From an uncultured Treponema sp. (lineage in GTDB: Bacteria; Spirochaetota; Spirochaetia; Treponematales; Treponemataceae): DNA of 19,831 bases. Shown piece after piece: positions 1 through 7,312 of the stretch; position 1 is the first letter of the stretch, and each line of letters begins with the position of its first letter. The notes beneath the pieces are model-generated. The model searched no databases and had not been told where the DNA came from. It saw nothing but the letters and a program-made list of their open reading frames with translations. The position numbers and the translations under genes were made by a program. Location: contig CALDWC010000149.1 of assembly GCA_937923945.1 (NCBI GenBank), positions 1 to 19,831 of the forward strand, given 5' to 3'.

Positions 1-52
1 TATGTTTTTTTTAAAACACAGTATGTTTTCACCTAAACCATAGTAAGAATTC

Positions 53-97
53 GGCTTAACGCCGGTAAACGGCGTTAAGCCTTTAATCAGCGTTTCC
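53..97 (-). repeat. Simple copy of the CTGATTAA palindromic repeat, downstream of the methyltransferase gene
   Basis: Read on the minus strand, the element starts GGAAACGCTGATTAAAGG and continues into a perfect 12-bp inverted repeat, GGCTTAACGCCG (53-64) against CGGCGTTAAGCC (70-81), with a 5-base loop. It lies about 30 bases beyond the stop codon of the methyltransferase gene, so the hairpin would form at the 3' end of that operon's transcript. No T-run follows, so it is not a classic intrinsic terminator. The first 18 bases match the copies at 19418 and 19589. Confidence 0.8.
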
Positions 98-129
98 ATA
101 GAAATATTTGACGGCATAAACAATGAAAT

Positions 130-936
130 TTAATTAAACTTTAAATGTATAATCAATGTTCGATGCCACTTATCGGAAAAATACATATATATCTTTGTAA
201 TGAGTTTTAATCCACGGCAACACTTTAATGCCCCTTGAAAAAATCCATCAACTTCTAATAATTTTGTATTAGTTTTATTTGCAAACACTTTCGGATTATC
301 AACACTGAAATACATTTGTGCATTTTTATTTCCTGTTTTCTTCACATATTTATTAGCATACTCTAATCCTTTTGAGTTTGTAGCATCAAAGATCAATTCT
401 CCGTTAGGAATCTGATCCTTCATCCTTTTAATCATATCGATAATGTTATATTCATCAAAATATTGATATACTCCTGCTGCAGAAATAAGCGTTGGCAATG
501 AGGAATCTATTTTTTTGATCCAGTTGAGGTCAAACATATCTGCTGATATAAGTTTCTGATTTCCGGCATTTCCCAGAACTCTTTTTCGTACTTCTATAAC
601 CTGAGGAAGATCTACTTCATAGAAATTGGCACTTTTATTTTTTATGCGATTATATGCTGTTTCTAAACCTGCTCCTAAAAATACAACATTTCCTCTTTTA
701 TTTTTTTCAAGAAATTTTTTAATTTTTATATCAATTCCTTGTTGTCTACAAACACTCGCCATATAAAAATATTCCGTACTATTGTTATCTATTCCATCCG
801 TTTGTATGTGCCGTTTCAAAGATAACGCTTTTTCATCATAGAAAAAATGCGGAAACTTTTCAGATACATATATTCTGGCAGCAAGAGGAATATAGAGAGT
901 ATCTTCAACACCATCAAAGATATTTCCTGTGCTCAT
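130..936 (-). CDS. Class I SAM-dependent methyltransferase, LCMT/Ppm1-like (COG3315 type)
   Basis: The 268-residue protein has the layout of the leucine carboxyl methyltransferase-like O-methyltransferase family. An N-terminal NIFDGVEDTLYIPLAARIY segment (5-23) leads to the SAM-binding motif I VVFLGAGLET (84-93), then FYEVDLPQVIEVRKR (105-119), whose acidic residue is expected to bind SAM. The fold and cofactor are well supported; the substrate is unknown, and the family includes small-molecule O-methyltransferases. It is the last gene of the tetR-ABC-ABC-methyltransferase run, 60 bases after the second ABC gene. That gap holds a 7-bp inverted repeat, CCGGTTT (956-962) with AAACCGG (974-980), that could fold in the mRNA. 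The Shine-Dalgarno is weak: AAAGGA lies about 13 bases before the ATG. Its place suggests it modifies the cargo of the transporter, which is inference. Confidence 0.85.
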   Translation of the reverse strand: MSTGNIFDGVEDTLYIPLAARIYVSEKFPHFFYDEKALSLKRHIQTDGIDNNSTEYFYMASVCRQQGIDIKIKKFLEKNKRGNVVFLGAGLETAYNRIKNKSANFYEVDLPQVIEVRKRVLGNAGNQKLISADMFDLNWIKKIDSSLPTLISAAGVYQYFDEYNIIDMIKRMKDQIPNGELIFDATNSKGLEYANKYVKKTGNKNAQMYFSVDNPKVFANKTNTKLLEVDGFFQGALKCCRGLKLITKIYMYFSDKWHRTLIIHLKFN

Positions 937-996
937 TTTTTTTCATCAGTCCTTTCCGGTTTTGTTAAAGGGCAAACCGGTTAAACCCCCGTTTCT

Positions 997-2730
997 TTAC
1001 GAAATTTTCCACGACACCGCTTCTTCTCGGCTTCGGATAAAGTTTTTGTAAATGCCGTCTCTTTGTAAAAGCTCCGCGTGCGTTCCCGAATCAACAATTT
1101 TCCCTTTGTCAACCACAAAAATGGTGTCGGCATGCTCCACCGTTTTTAAGCGGTGCGCAATCATGATAACCGTTTTTTCTTTGGTGAGGTTTGAAATTGC
1201 ATCCATGAGTTCTTTTTCATTTTCGGGGTCAATATTCGCCGTCGCTTCATCGAGGATGATGATAGGCGAATCTTTCATAATCGCACGGGCAATCGAAATG
1301 CGCTGGCGCTCCCCGCCTGAAAGACTTGAACCTTTTTCACCGATAACCGTGTCATACCCGTTCGAAAGTTTTGAAATAAATTCGTGGCACTGTGCTTTTT
1401 TGGCAGCTTCAATCACTTCTTCTATTGAAGCATCCGGCTTTCCAAACCGGATATTATTCGCAATAGTATCATTAAAAAGAAACACATTTTGAAACACAAA
1501 AGAAAAATTTTCCATTAAAGAATCCATCGAATATTCTTTTACATTTGTACCGCCAAGCGTAACTTCTCCGTCGTTTACATCCCAAAAGCGCGCCATCAAT
1601 TTACACACGGTCGTTTTCCCGGCACCCGAAGGTCCGACAAAAGCTGCCGTAGATTTTTCGGGAATAACAAGACTTACGCCGTCCAGTATCTTTTTTTTCT
1701 CATAAGAAAAATCTACCTGTTTTAACTCAATATCTTTTTTTTCGGGATGAATGGTTTTTCCGGAAATATCCATCGCTTCAAGATTCAATATATTTCCGGC
1801 TTTTGTAACGGAAATATCAACGAGCCGCAAAAGCGACGAATACGCTCCGGCATTTTCAAGTTCGGTAAAAATATGAAACGAAAGAATAATCATCACTATC
1901 GTATTTGCAATTTCCATTCCTGAATAAAGATAAAAATAAATTGATGCCAGCATTATCATAACGCCGGTAAGTTTTAAAGTAATTGTTTGAAAGGGAATAA
2001 ATTTATTGACCGCCATTTCAAGCTCGGTTGTTTTTGCCGCAACATCATCAAGCGTTTTATTCAAATCCTTTCGTTTATCGCCTGAAATATGATAGGCTTT
2101 AATTTCTGCAATTCCCTGCACATATTCCAAAACTTTTTCAATCAATGCCGTGTCGACTTTAATTTTTTCTTCTACGATTTTACTGTTTTTCTTTTGCTTT
2201 AAATGATTTATAAAAGTGAAAATTAAAATTCCCGCAAGCATAATTAAACCGATACGCCAATCAAAAACAGTAACCAATATTGTAAAGACTGCCGTATTTA
2301 AAAGTCCTTGCGTAATAATAAGTACGATTTTTGTTGCAATATCGCCTAAATTTTCCATCGTGTTCGTGGCGACGGAAATAATTTCGCCGAGGCTGTTTTT
2401 ATTAAAATACCCCATCGGTAAATACCGCAGATGCTCGGCAATTTCAATTCTTTTGTCGGCACATTCCCGATAGCCTGCGGTTGTCTGGTGCATCATACTG
2501 ACGCTTCGTACAATTGTGCCCAGAATCAAACTTGCCGCAAGCACTAAAAAACCGATAAGAATAAAATTTGACGGGGTGCCTTTAAAAAAGCCTTGCAGAA
2601 CAATCCCCGTTGCTACAAACTTCATCCCTTCACAAAGGGCTAAAATAAATCCGAGAAAAATCGATCGATAAAAAAGATTTCGATTTTCTTTTGAACAAAA
2701 CTTAAAAAATCTTTTGAGCGTTGCTATCAT
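997..2730 (-). CDS. ABC transporter, fused permease and ATPase, second subunit of a pair
   Basis: This 577-residue half-transporter has an N-terminal membrane domain with about six hydrophobic segments (residues about 20-310) and a complete nucleotide-binding domain. Visible motifs are Walker A GPSGAGKT (366-373), Q-loop Gln414, signature LSGGERQ (470-476), Walker B IIILDE (490-495) with DEATANIDPENE, and the switch His526 in IAHRL. All catalytic residues are present. Its start overlaps the stop of the preceding ABC gene as ATGA, with an AGGAGG ribosome site six bases before, so the two are translationally coupled and probably form a heterodimer. The DEATA..DPENE form of the D-loop resembles exporter-fold ABC pairs of the YbtPQ/IrtAB kind, some of which import metal-siderophore complexes. 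Direction and substrate cannot be read from the sequence. Confidence 0.93.
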   Translation of the reverse strand: MIATLKRFFKFCSKENRNLFYRSIFLGFILALCEGMKFVATGIVLQGFFKGTPSNFILIGFLVLAASLILGTIVRSVSMMHQTTAGYRECADKRIEIAEHLRYLPMGYFNKNSLGEIISVATNTMENLGDIATKIVLIITQGLLNTAVFTILVTVFDWRIGLIMLAGILIFTFINHLKQKKNSKIVEEKIKVDTALIEKVLEYVQGIAEIKAYHISGDKRKDLNKTLDDVAAKTTELEMAVNKFIPFQTITLKLTGVMIMLASIYFYLYSGMEIANTIVMIILSFHIFTELENAGAYSSLLRLVDISVTKAGNILNLEAMDISGKTIHPEKKDIELKQVDFSYEKKKILDGVSLVIPEKSTAAFVGPSGAGKTTVCKLMARFWDVNDGEVTLGGTNVKEYSMDSLMENFSFVFQNVFLFNDTIANNIRFGKPDASIEEVIEAAKKAQCHEFISKLSNGYDTVIGEKGSSLSGGERQRISIARAIMKDSPIIILDEATANIDPENEKELMDAISNLTKEKTVIMIAHRLKTVEHADTIFVVDKGKIVDSGTHAELLQRDGIYKNFIRSREEAVSWKIS

Positions 2731-4505
2731 AAAGCTCCTCCTAATTCGTTATTTTTTAATCCGGTATCTTTTGCACCGATATGAGTGTTCCACATATTTG
2801 CATATAAGGCGGATGATTGTAATAATTCGTCATGCGTTCCGATTGCCGAAACTTTTCCGTCATCGATTACCGCTATTTGATCGGAACCGGTAACGGTAGA
2901 AAGCCTGTGTGCAATCACAATTAATGTTTTTCCGCGCGTCAGTTTCCCGATTGCCTTTTGAATAATTGCTTCGTTTTCGGGGTCGGTATACGCCGTCGCT
3001 TCATCAAGAATTAAAATCGGTGCATTTTTCATCATCGCACGAGCAATAGAAATCCGCTGCTTTTCTCCGCCCGAAAGATGTGCGCCTCCGCCTCCGACAT
3101 TTGTATCAAAGCCGTTTTCAAGCGCCATAATAAAATCATAACAGCCGCTTAATTTTGCACACGCCTCGACTTCCATGTCGCTCGCTTGTAAATTACCCAT
3201 TCTGATATTTTCGCGAACAGTCGTATCAAATAAAAAAGCGTTTTGCGATACAAATGAGGTATACTTATTCAAATCTTCAAAAGACAAATCTTTTATGTCG
3301 GCATTTCCGATTTTTATCGTTCCCTTATTCACATCCCAAAGCGACATAATAAGCCGTGCAATTGTCGACTTTCCCGAGCCTGAAGGACCTACCAGCGCCG
3401 TTACTTTCCCCTGCGGAATTTCCAAACTGACATCGTGCAAAACTTCCTTTTCATCGTATGAAAAACTTACATGATCAAGCCGAATCGAAAAATCAACGGG
3501 CGTTTTTACACTTTCTTTCGGTCTATCCAATTCATCGGCTTCCAACACCGCATCGATTTCCCCGAAGATTGTAACCGCCTTTGCCATGTCATCTATATAA
3601 GTCAAAATGGAAAAAAGCGGCGTAATTAAACCGGTTGCAAGTGCGATAATCATCACAAAATCTGAGAGCGCAAGAGAGCCGTGCAAAGTAAAAAGCGCGC
3701 CGACGGGAAGCACTGCAAGTAATGTTGCAGGCGTTACGGTCATCATCAAAGAATGCGGGACAAGGCAGGATTTCATCCAATCGATAAAACTGTACGCACT
3801 TTCCCGTGCCGCTTTTACAAACCTCCCGTAAGACGCTTCCGCCTTTCCGAAAGCCTTTATCACTTCAATGCCGCCGATATATTCAACCGCCACATTATTT
3901 AAGTTTTTGGTCGCGTCTTGCGTTTTTTGAAACCGAGGAGTATAGCCGCTCATCATCCACATCATCGCCAAAGCTCCGACCGGGAAAGTTACCAACGAAA
4001 GCAAACCCATCCGCCAATCCAAAATCAAAAGATAGATAAATATCAGCAGCGGAGCGGCAAGGTTTGCCGGCACCTCAGGAATAATATGTGCAAGCGTTGT
4101 CTCCATACTGTCGACCCGTTCCACGATAGTGTTTTTCAACGAACCTGATGACATCGCTTCAATCGTTCCGAGCGGCATTCTTTCCAGTTTATCCAAAATT
4201 GCAATTCTGATATTTTTCAAAAGTCTGAAAGTAGTTTTGTGCGAAAGCGTTGTTGATAAGGTATGAAAGACAACCCGCACAATAAAAAAAACAGCTATCA
4301 GTAACAGTCCGTGTTGATACACTTTGAAATCCTTTTCGCCTGCGACAAGATTTTTCACTATGCCGCTTGCCAAAAAAAACGGCACAAGCGAAAAAATCAC
4401 ACCGATAAGGGCGAATATAATTGTCTTAATGTAATTACCTTTTTCGCTTCCCGCAAACTTAAAAACATAATAAAAAACACTTTTTTGTTTAGTATTATTT
4501 TCCAT
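2727..4505 (-). CDS. ABC transporter, fused permease and ATPase, first subunit of a pair
   Basis: The 592-residue protein has an N-terminal six-segment membrane domain (about 25-310) and an ATPase domain. Motifs are Walker A GPSGSGKS (373-380), Q-loop Gln421, signature LSGGEKQ (477-483), Walker B ILILDE (497-502) and His533 in IAHRLS. The D-loop reads DEATAYTDPENE, so the common SALD form is replaced, as in YbtP/IrtA-like half-transporters. The start is supported by AGGAGA seven bases before the ATG. A small inverted repeat, TTAGC and GCTAA around 4523-4536, lies just upstream. It sits 122 bases after tetR on the same strand; I see no convincing promoter in that gap, so co-transcription from the tetR promoter is likely. 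Its stop overlaps the start of the second ABC gene. Confidence 0.93.
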   Translation of the reverse strand: MENNTKQKSVFYYVFKFAGSEKGNYIKTIIFALIGVIFSLVPFFLASGIVKNLVAGEKDFKVYQHGLLLIAVFFIVRVVFHTLSTTLSHKTTFRLLKNIRIAILDKLERMPLGTIEAMSSGSLKNTIVERVDSMETTLAHIIPEVPANLAAPLLIFIYLLILDWRMGLLSLVTFPVGALAMMWMMSGYTPRFQKTQDATKNLNNVAVEYIGGIEVIKAFGKAEASYGRFVKAARESAYSFIDWMKSCLVPHSLMMTVTPATLLAVLPVGALFTLHGSLALSDFVMIIALATGLITPLFSILTYIDDMAKAVTIFGEIDAVLEADELDRPKESVKTPVDFSIRLDHVSFSYDEKEVLHDVSLEIPQGKVTALVGPSGSGKSTIARLIMSLWDVNKGTIKIGNADIKDLSFEDLNKYTSFVSQNAFLFDTTVRENIRMGNLQASDMEVEACAKLSGCYDFIMALENGFDTNVGGGGAHLSGGEKQRISIARAMMKNAPILILDEATAYTDPENEAIIQKAIGKLTRGKTLIVIAHRLSTVTGSDQIAVIDDGKVSAIGTHDELLQSSALYANMWNTHIGAKDTGLKNNELGGAL

Positions 4506-4627
4506 AAAAAATTCTCCTATTGTTAGCCATAGCTAATATTATTAATCGATCGGCCGCAACCGTTTAAAAAAGTCGTAACACATCTTTTTAACACATTTTT
4601 TTCTTTATTAAAAAAAATATTTCTCCA

Positions 4628-5209
4628 TCATCCGCTGTCCAAAATTAAATGTATCATTTTTATAATCAATGTTCTGTTTTTTATAAAACCTTTTCTTGCA
4701 TTCAAAACCCCCGCTCCTAGTATGAGGGAGTTTATAAAATCGGTAAGCATGGTATATTTTTCGTCATCGATAAAACTGTTGGGTAGTTTTTCGAAAAAAC
4801 TAAAAAGTTCTTTCCTTGTCTTTTCTTTCAAGATTTTGAACAAACTTTCCAATTTGGGATTTTTACTTTTTAAAAGCAAGAACTCTATATAAATACCCAT
4901 ATACGGATTATCATCGACAATTTTTTCGTAGAACCGCTCAGCCATAAATTCTATTTCATCGTTTTTGAATTCCCCGATTTTAGATTTTATAACTTGATTC
5001 CTATATTCAATTCCGTCTTTCATCAGATCGTACAATATATCGCTTGTACTGTTGTAATAATGATAAAATTCACCTTTTGACAAACCCGTTTCATTGATGA
5101 TATTTTCCATCGTTGTATGCGAAAATCCTTTTTCCGTAAAAAGTTTCATTGCAGCATTTTTTATTTCTTCTTTTCTTTTTTCAGGATTTAACCGAACTCT
5201 TGCGCACAT
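4628..5209 (-). CDS. TetR/AcrR-family transcriptional regulator
   Basis: This 193-residue protein has a typical TetR N-terminal DNA-binding domain: AAMKLFTEKGFSHTTMENII (19-38) followed by the recognition helix region TGLSKGEFYHYYNSTSDIL (41-59). The C-terminal part is a variable helical ligand-binding domain, as usual for the family. The start is fixed by GGAGAA five bases before the ATG. The gene leads the presumed operon with the two ABC genes and the methyltransferase. It has its own strong promoter with an inverted-repeat operator at the transcription start, so autorepression of the whole operon is the simplest model. Its effector is probably a molecule handled by the transporter, which is inference. 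Confidence 0.93.
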   Translation of the reverse strand: MCARVRLNPEKRKEEIKNAAMKLFTEKGFSHTTMENIINETGLSKGEFYHYYNSTSDILYDLMKDGIEYRNQVIKSKIGEFKNDEIEFMAERFYEKIVDDNPYMGIYIEFLLLKSKNPKLESLFKILKEKTRKELFSFFEKLPNSFIDDEKYTMLTDFINSLILGAGVLNARKGFIKNRTLIIKMIHLILDSG

Positions 5210-5225
5210 ATTGTTCTCCGTTTTA

Positions 5226-5245
5226 TACCGACGGTATAGTCGGTA
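5226..5245. promoter_or_regulatory. Probable TetR operator
   Basis: A perfect 7-bp inverted repeat, TACCGAC (5226-5232) and GTCGGTA (5239-5245), with a 6-base spacer. It covers the predicted transcription start of tetR and lies between the -10 box and the ribosome site, the usual place for an autorepressing TetR operator. Confidence 0.7.
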
Positions 5246-5249
5246 GTGT

Positions 5250-5278
5250 AGTATACGAATTTTTTACTATTATGTCAA
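5250..5278 (-). promoter_or_regulatory. Promoter of the tetR-ABC-ABC-methyltransferase operon
   Basis: On the minus strand a perfect -35 box TTGACA (5278-5273) is followed after 17 bases by TATACT (5255-5250). The predicted start near 5243 falls inside the TACCGAC/GTCGGTA operator. This is among the strongest promoter matches in the window. Confidence 0.8.
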
Positions 5279-5519
5279 GTATGGATAACATTTTTTTTGA
5301 AAAAAATTCAAACCGTGGTCAGAACCGGATGACGGTATTCTCAATATTGAACAGATTACCAGAAAGCACATTATTTCATCGCGACACTTGAAGTGATGAG
5401 CCGCTTTGTCGTTAATCCGAAACGGCAATTTCCAAAAAGCCGTTATTAATACGACTGAAACCCTATGGAGGATATGTACAGTATTTTTCATATTAAACGG
5501 TGCGTCCGTGTAATGCGAT
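5279..5519. other. Degenerate stretch left of the dehydrogenase remnant
   Basis: Stops occur in all frames and no open frame gives a recognisable protein. It may hold decayed upstream parts of the dehydrogenase gene, but I could not align any of it to the family's N-terminal or metal-binding regions. The reverse-strand frame across this region is a shadow. Confidence 0.4.
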
Positions 5520-5675
5520 GTGCATTTTAAAAATGCAAATGCCATCCTAGTGCCATATATTATCGACTTCAACCGCAAGTTCTCGGATAAATATGGCTTA
5601 GCGGAAAAAAGACTTGGCGTAAAAGACATTGCCGAAACAGTTCGTGAATTAAACAAAAAACTCAATATCCCTTTG

Positions 5676-5823
5676 GAGGCACTGATTAATTCGATCAAGA
5701 ATTAAGGACATCTCTAAAAACTGATGTTTTTAGAGACTACTTTTCAGCGCCAACCTTTAAAATCGTTGTTTCGCAAAGTATGCCGGTAAACGGCGTCAAG
5801 CCTTTAATCAACGTTTCCCTTTG
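5676..5823 (+). mobile_element. Composite MITE-like insertion in the dehydrogenase remnant
   Basis: A 148-base insertion flanked by direct repeats TCCCTTTG (5668-5675 and 5816-5823). The left end reads GGAGGCACTGATTAATTC; the right end, on the other strand, reads GGAAACGTTGATTAAAGG, giving imperfect terminal inverted repeats. Inside is a perfect 11-bp hairpin, TCTCTAAAAAC (5711-5721) and GTTTTTAGAGA (5726-5736). There is no coding capacity, so any movement would need a transposase supplied elsewhere. Excision of exactly 148 bases restores the reading frame. How much of the 8-base direct repeat is target duplication and how much is element end is ambiguous. Confidence 0.8.
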
Positions 5824-5924
5824 TGCTTTAAAGACTGTACGGAAGTTGATTTTAACGCGAAAAAGTTCGCAACGGTTTTGGATCGTATGAGCGAACATAC
5901 CCACGCAGATCCCTGTACGCTTAC

Positions 5925-5970
5925 GGAGACACTGATTAATTCAATCGAGAATTAATCAGTGTCCACCTTT
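5925..5970 (+). repeat. Simple palindromic repeat inserted in the dehydrogenase remnant
   Basis: A 46-base element with perfect 15-bp arms, GACACTGATTAATTC (5928-5942) and its complement (5949-5963), and a 6-base loop. It is identical over all 46 bases to the inverted copy at 19696-19741. It interrupts the dehydrogenase between CTLT and PGKPTP and supplies an in-frame TAA at 5953-5955. No clear target duplication is visible. Confidence 0.85.
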
Positions 5971-6042
5971 CCCGGAAAGCCAACACCAGCCGATGTAAAA
6001 AGGATTTACGAGTCCGCGTATTACGGAAAAAAGATTAACTAA

Positions 6043-6378
6043 CATAAAAGGCGGTCTTTAAAAACTTCCGTGTTTAGAGACCGCCATCAAAATTGCTCAT
6101 TAAAAATCAGCGATGAGCAAACATCAGTTTGCGAATAGGCTGATTTCCGCCGTTTCGCAACTCAGTGAGAAACGGCAGTATAAAAAGCGATCTCTTGCGT
6201 GAGCAAGAGTCGACCGGTTAATGAGCCGCACTAATGCTGCGGCGAAGTTAACCGTCCGTTTATATCCGACTCAATTAAAAATAATTATACCAGACGTAGA
6301 ATAATATTTTGGATAAATTCCTTGTTGTGTTTAAACCGGTACCATTTCCATCATCGGTGGCTACCAACTATTTTTATA
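6043..6378. other. Strongly folded non-coding stretch of unknown role
   Basis: No gene was found between the dehydrogenase remnant and the convergent acetyltransferase. Five consecutive hairpins are visible: GGCGGTCT (6050-6057) with AGACCGCC (6078-6085); AAATCAGC (6104-6111) with GCTGATTT (6139-6146), enclosing GCAAAC/GTTTGC; GCCGTTTC (6149-6156) with GAAACGGC (6169-6176); CTCTTGC (6192-6198) with GCAAGAG (6203-6209) and a GTGA tetraloop; and CGGTTAA (6215-6221) with TTAACCG (6248-6254), enclosing GCCGC/GCGGC. The first resembles the hairpin inside the composite repeat at 5711-5736. The remaining bases to 6378 are AT-rich and show nothing clear. It could be a structured RNA, a stack of decayed palindromic repeats, or the old 3' region of the dehydrogenase gene. 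Confidence 0.55.
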
Positions 6379-6921
6379 TCAGCGTTGTATGTATTTTTTC
6401 ATAACAATGCCGTTATAAGGAGTAATATTTTTACCGCCGAAAAAATTGTGCAACTCGCCGCATACTTCAAAACCATTTTTTACATAAAGATTTTGTGCTG
6501 CTTTCCATGAACTGCCGACCAGTAGAAGCGCTTCCGTAACACCGTGATAGCGTACAGCAATTTGGTTTATCAACGTTTGAAATAATTTTTCGCCAAAGCT
6601 ACAGCCGCGATAATCTTTCGAAACTGCCAACGATGAAATGTACAGAGTATTTCCGTTCATATCCAACGATTTGGTAATCGAATGTTGTAATGTAAACTTA
6701 TCAGCAGTCAACTCTGAACTATCATGCCAAATCTCCGAACAAATAAAACCGATTACCTGCTTTCCACTTTGTAAAATCAAAAAACCGTCTTGAAAATATT
6801 TTATCCGCTCACGATATACCATTTCATTTTCGATTGTATCGCAGTCAAAACATTCCCGCTCTATTTTCATAAGAGCAGCAATATCATTTAATTCTGCGTT
6901 CCGTATAAATATCTGCTGCAT
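6379..6921 (-). CDS. GNAT-family N-acetyltransferase
   Basis: The 180-residue protein has the GNAT fold signature: strand 4 LYISSLAVSKDYRG (93-106) leads into the acetyl-CoA pyrophosphate loop YRGCSFGEKLF (104-114), a variant of the R/Q-x-x-G-x-G/A motif. Motif B, SSWKAAQNLYVKNGFEVCG (137-155), has the usual N.Y.K.GF pattern. The family transfers an acetyl group from acetyl-CoA to an amine; the acceptor is unknown. It is a single-gene unit converging on the folded non-coding stretch. There is no clear Shine-Dalgarno before the ATG. It is not the RimI that often accompanies tsaB: neither the context nor the C-terminus supports that. Confidence 0.85.
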   Translation of the reverse strand: MQQIFIRNAELNDIAALMKIERECFDCDTIENEMVYRERIKYFQDGFLILQSGKQVIGFICSEIWHDSSELTADKFTLQHSITKSLDMNGNTLYISSLAVSKDYRGCSFGEKLFQTLINQIAVRYHGVTEALLLVGSSWKAAQNLYVKNGFEVCGELHNFFGGKNITPYNGIVMKKYIQR

Positions 6922-7081
6922 ATATTGTTTTATAATGATAGCAAAAACGATAAAAAAATTCTACAACAAATTTTTATATTCGAGTTATGTATTTTGAGTT
7001 ATTTATGTTTTATTATTTTTTTATGATTCGTAACACGGTTCACATTCCAATAATCTTGCGTTATTATCCATTGATGATTAT

Positions 7082-7231
7082 ATGTTTATGAACTCCGGTT
7101 TATTTTTTGTTGTACTCGTGCAGCTACAAAAAACTCTTCAGTCTAAACAAACATCAGTGAGCCAAGTAATCCGAAAAATTAAAGCTAAAAACCGCTATTT
7201 ATTAAAGGCTGAAAGCAAAGAAAAACTATGA
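7082..7231 (+). CDS. Possible small protein, unknown
   Basis: A frame of 49 codons from ATG at 7082 (alternative ATG at 7088) to TGA at 7231. The product begins MFMNSGLFFVVLVQLQ, hydrophobic at first, then is basic and helical with KKs and KAKNRYLLKAESKEKL at the end. No Shine-Dalgarno or promoter stands out, and the frame is open a further 16 codons upstream of the first ATG, so it could equally be the tail of a decayed gene. I do not recognise the family. Confidence 0.25.
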   Translation: MFMNSGLFFVVLVQLQKTLQSKQTSVSQVIRKIKAKNRYLLKAESKEKL

Positions 7232-7245
7232 ATATTATTATAAAA

Positions 7246-7279
7246 CTAGCTCTAAAAACTAAAAAATCTTTAGAGCTAG
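7246..7279 (-). terminator. Terminator of the peroxiredoxin gene
   Basis: A perfect 11-bp stem, CTAGCTCTAAA (7246-7256) and TTTAGAGCTAG (7269-7279), with a 12-base loop. On the minus strand it is followed by TTTTATAAT, consistent with intrinsic termination about 35 bases past the stop codon. Confidence 0.65.
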
Positions 7280-7312
7280 AAAGTTAAAAATAAAAACTTT
7301 TTATAAAAAAGC

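Larger units (their letters stand above)
5520..6042 (+). pseudogene. Iron-containing alcohol dehydrogenase, C-terminal remnant broken by two repeat insertions
   Basis: Three blocks read as the C-terminal part of the Fe-ADH family. Block 1 (5520-5675) has NANAILVPYIIDFN, matching the ANAIL.P..I.FN motif after the metal-binding histidine region, and ends LNKKLNIPL. Block 2 (5824-5925) reads CFKDCTEVDFNAKKFATVLD then MSEHTHADPCTLT. Block 3 (5971-6042) reads PGKPTPADVKRIYESAYYG and ends at TAA. The blocks are separated by a 148-base composite repeat and a 45-base simple repeat, both bringing in stop codons. Removing 5676-5823 joins blocks 1 and 2 in frame; removing 5926-5970 joins blocks 2 and 3 in frame. 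The N-terminal NAD-binding half is missing or unrecognisable. The gene is therefore dead, and its family assignment rests on motif recognition. Confidence 0.85.
6922..7312. other. Spacer with a small open frame and a terminator
   Basis: Upstream of the acetyltransferase the first 150 bases are very AT-rich and hold nothing I can name. A 49-codon plus-strand frame occupies 7082-7231, and a hairpin terminator serving the peroxiredoxin gene lies at 7246-7279. Confidence 0.5.

Noticed and set aside
5270..5698. 142-codon minus-strand frame across the dehydrogenase remnant
   Set aside because: It is antisense to recognisable Fe-ADH sequence, has no ribosome site and runs into the repeat.
6215..6254. 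Hairpin with GGTTAA/TTAACC arms considered as an integron attC site, since some treponemes carry chromosomal integrons
   Set aside because: The outer arms do not fit RYYYAAC/GTTRRRY, no cassette or second site is visible, and there is no integrase gene.
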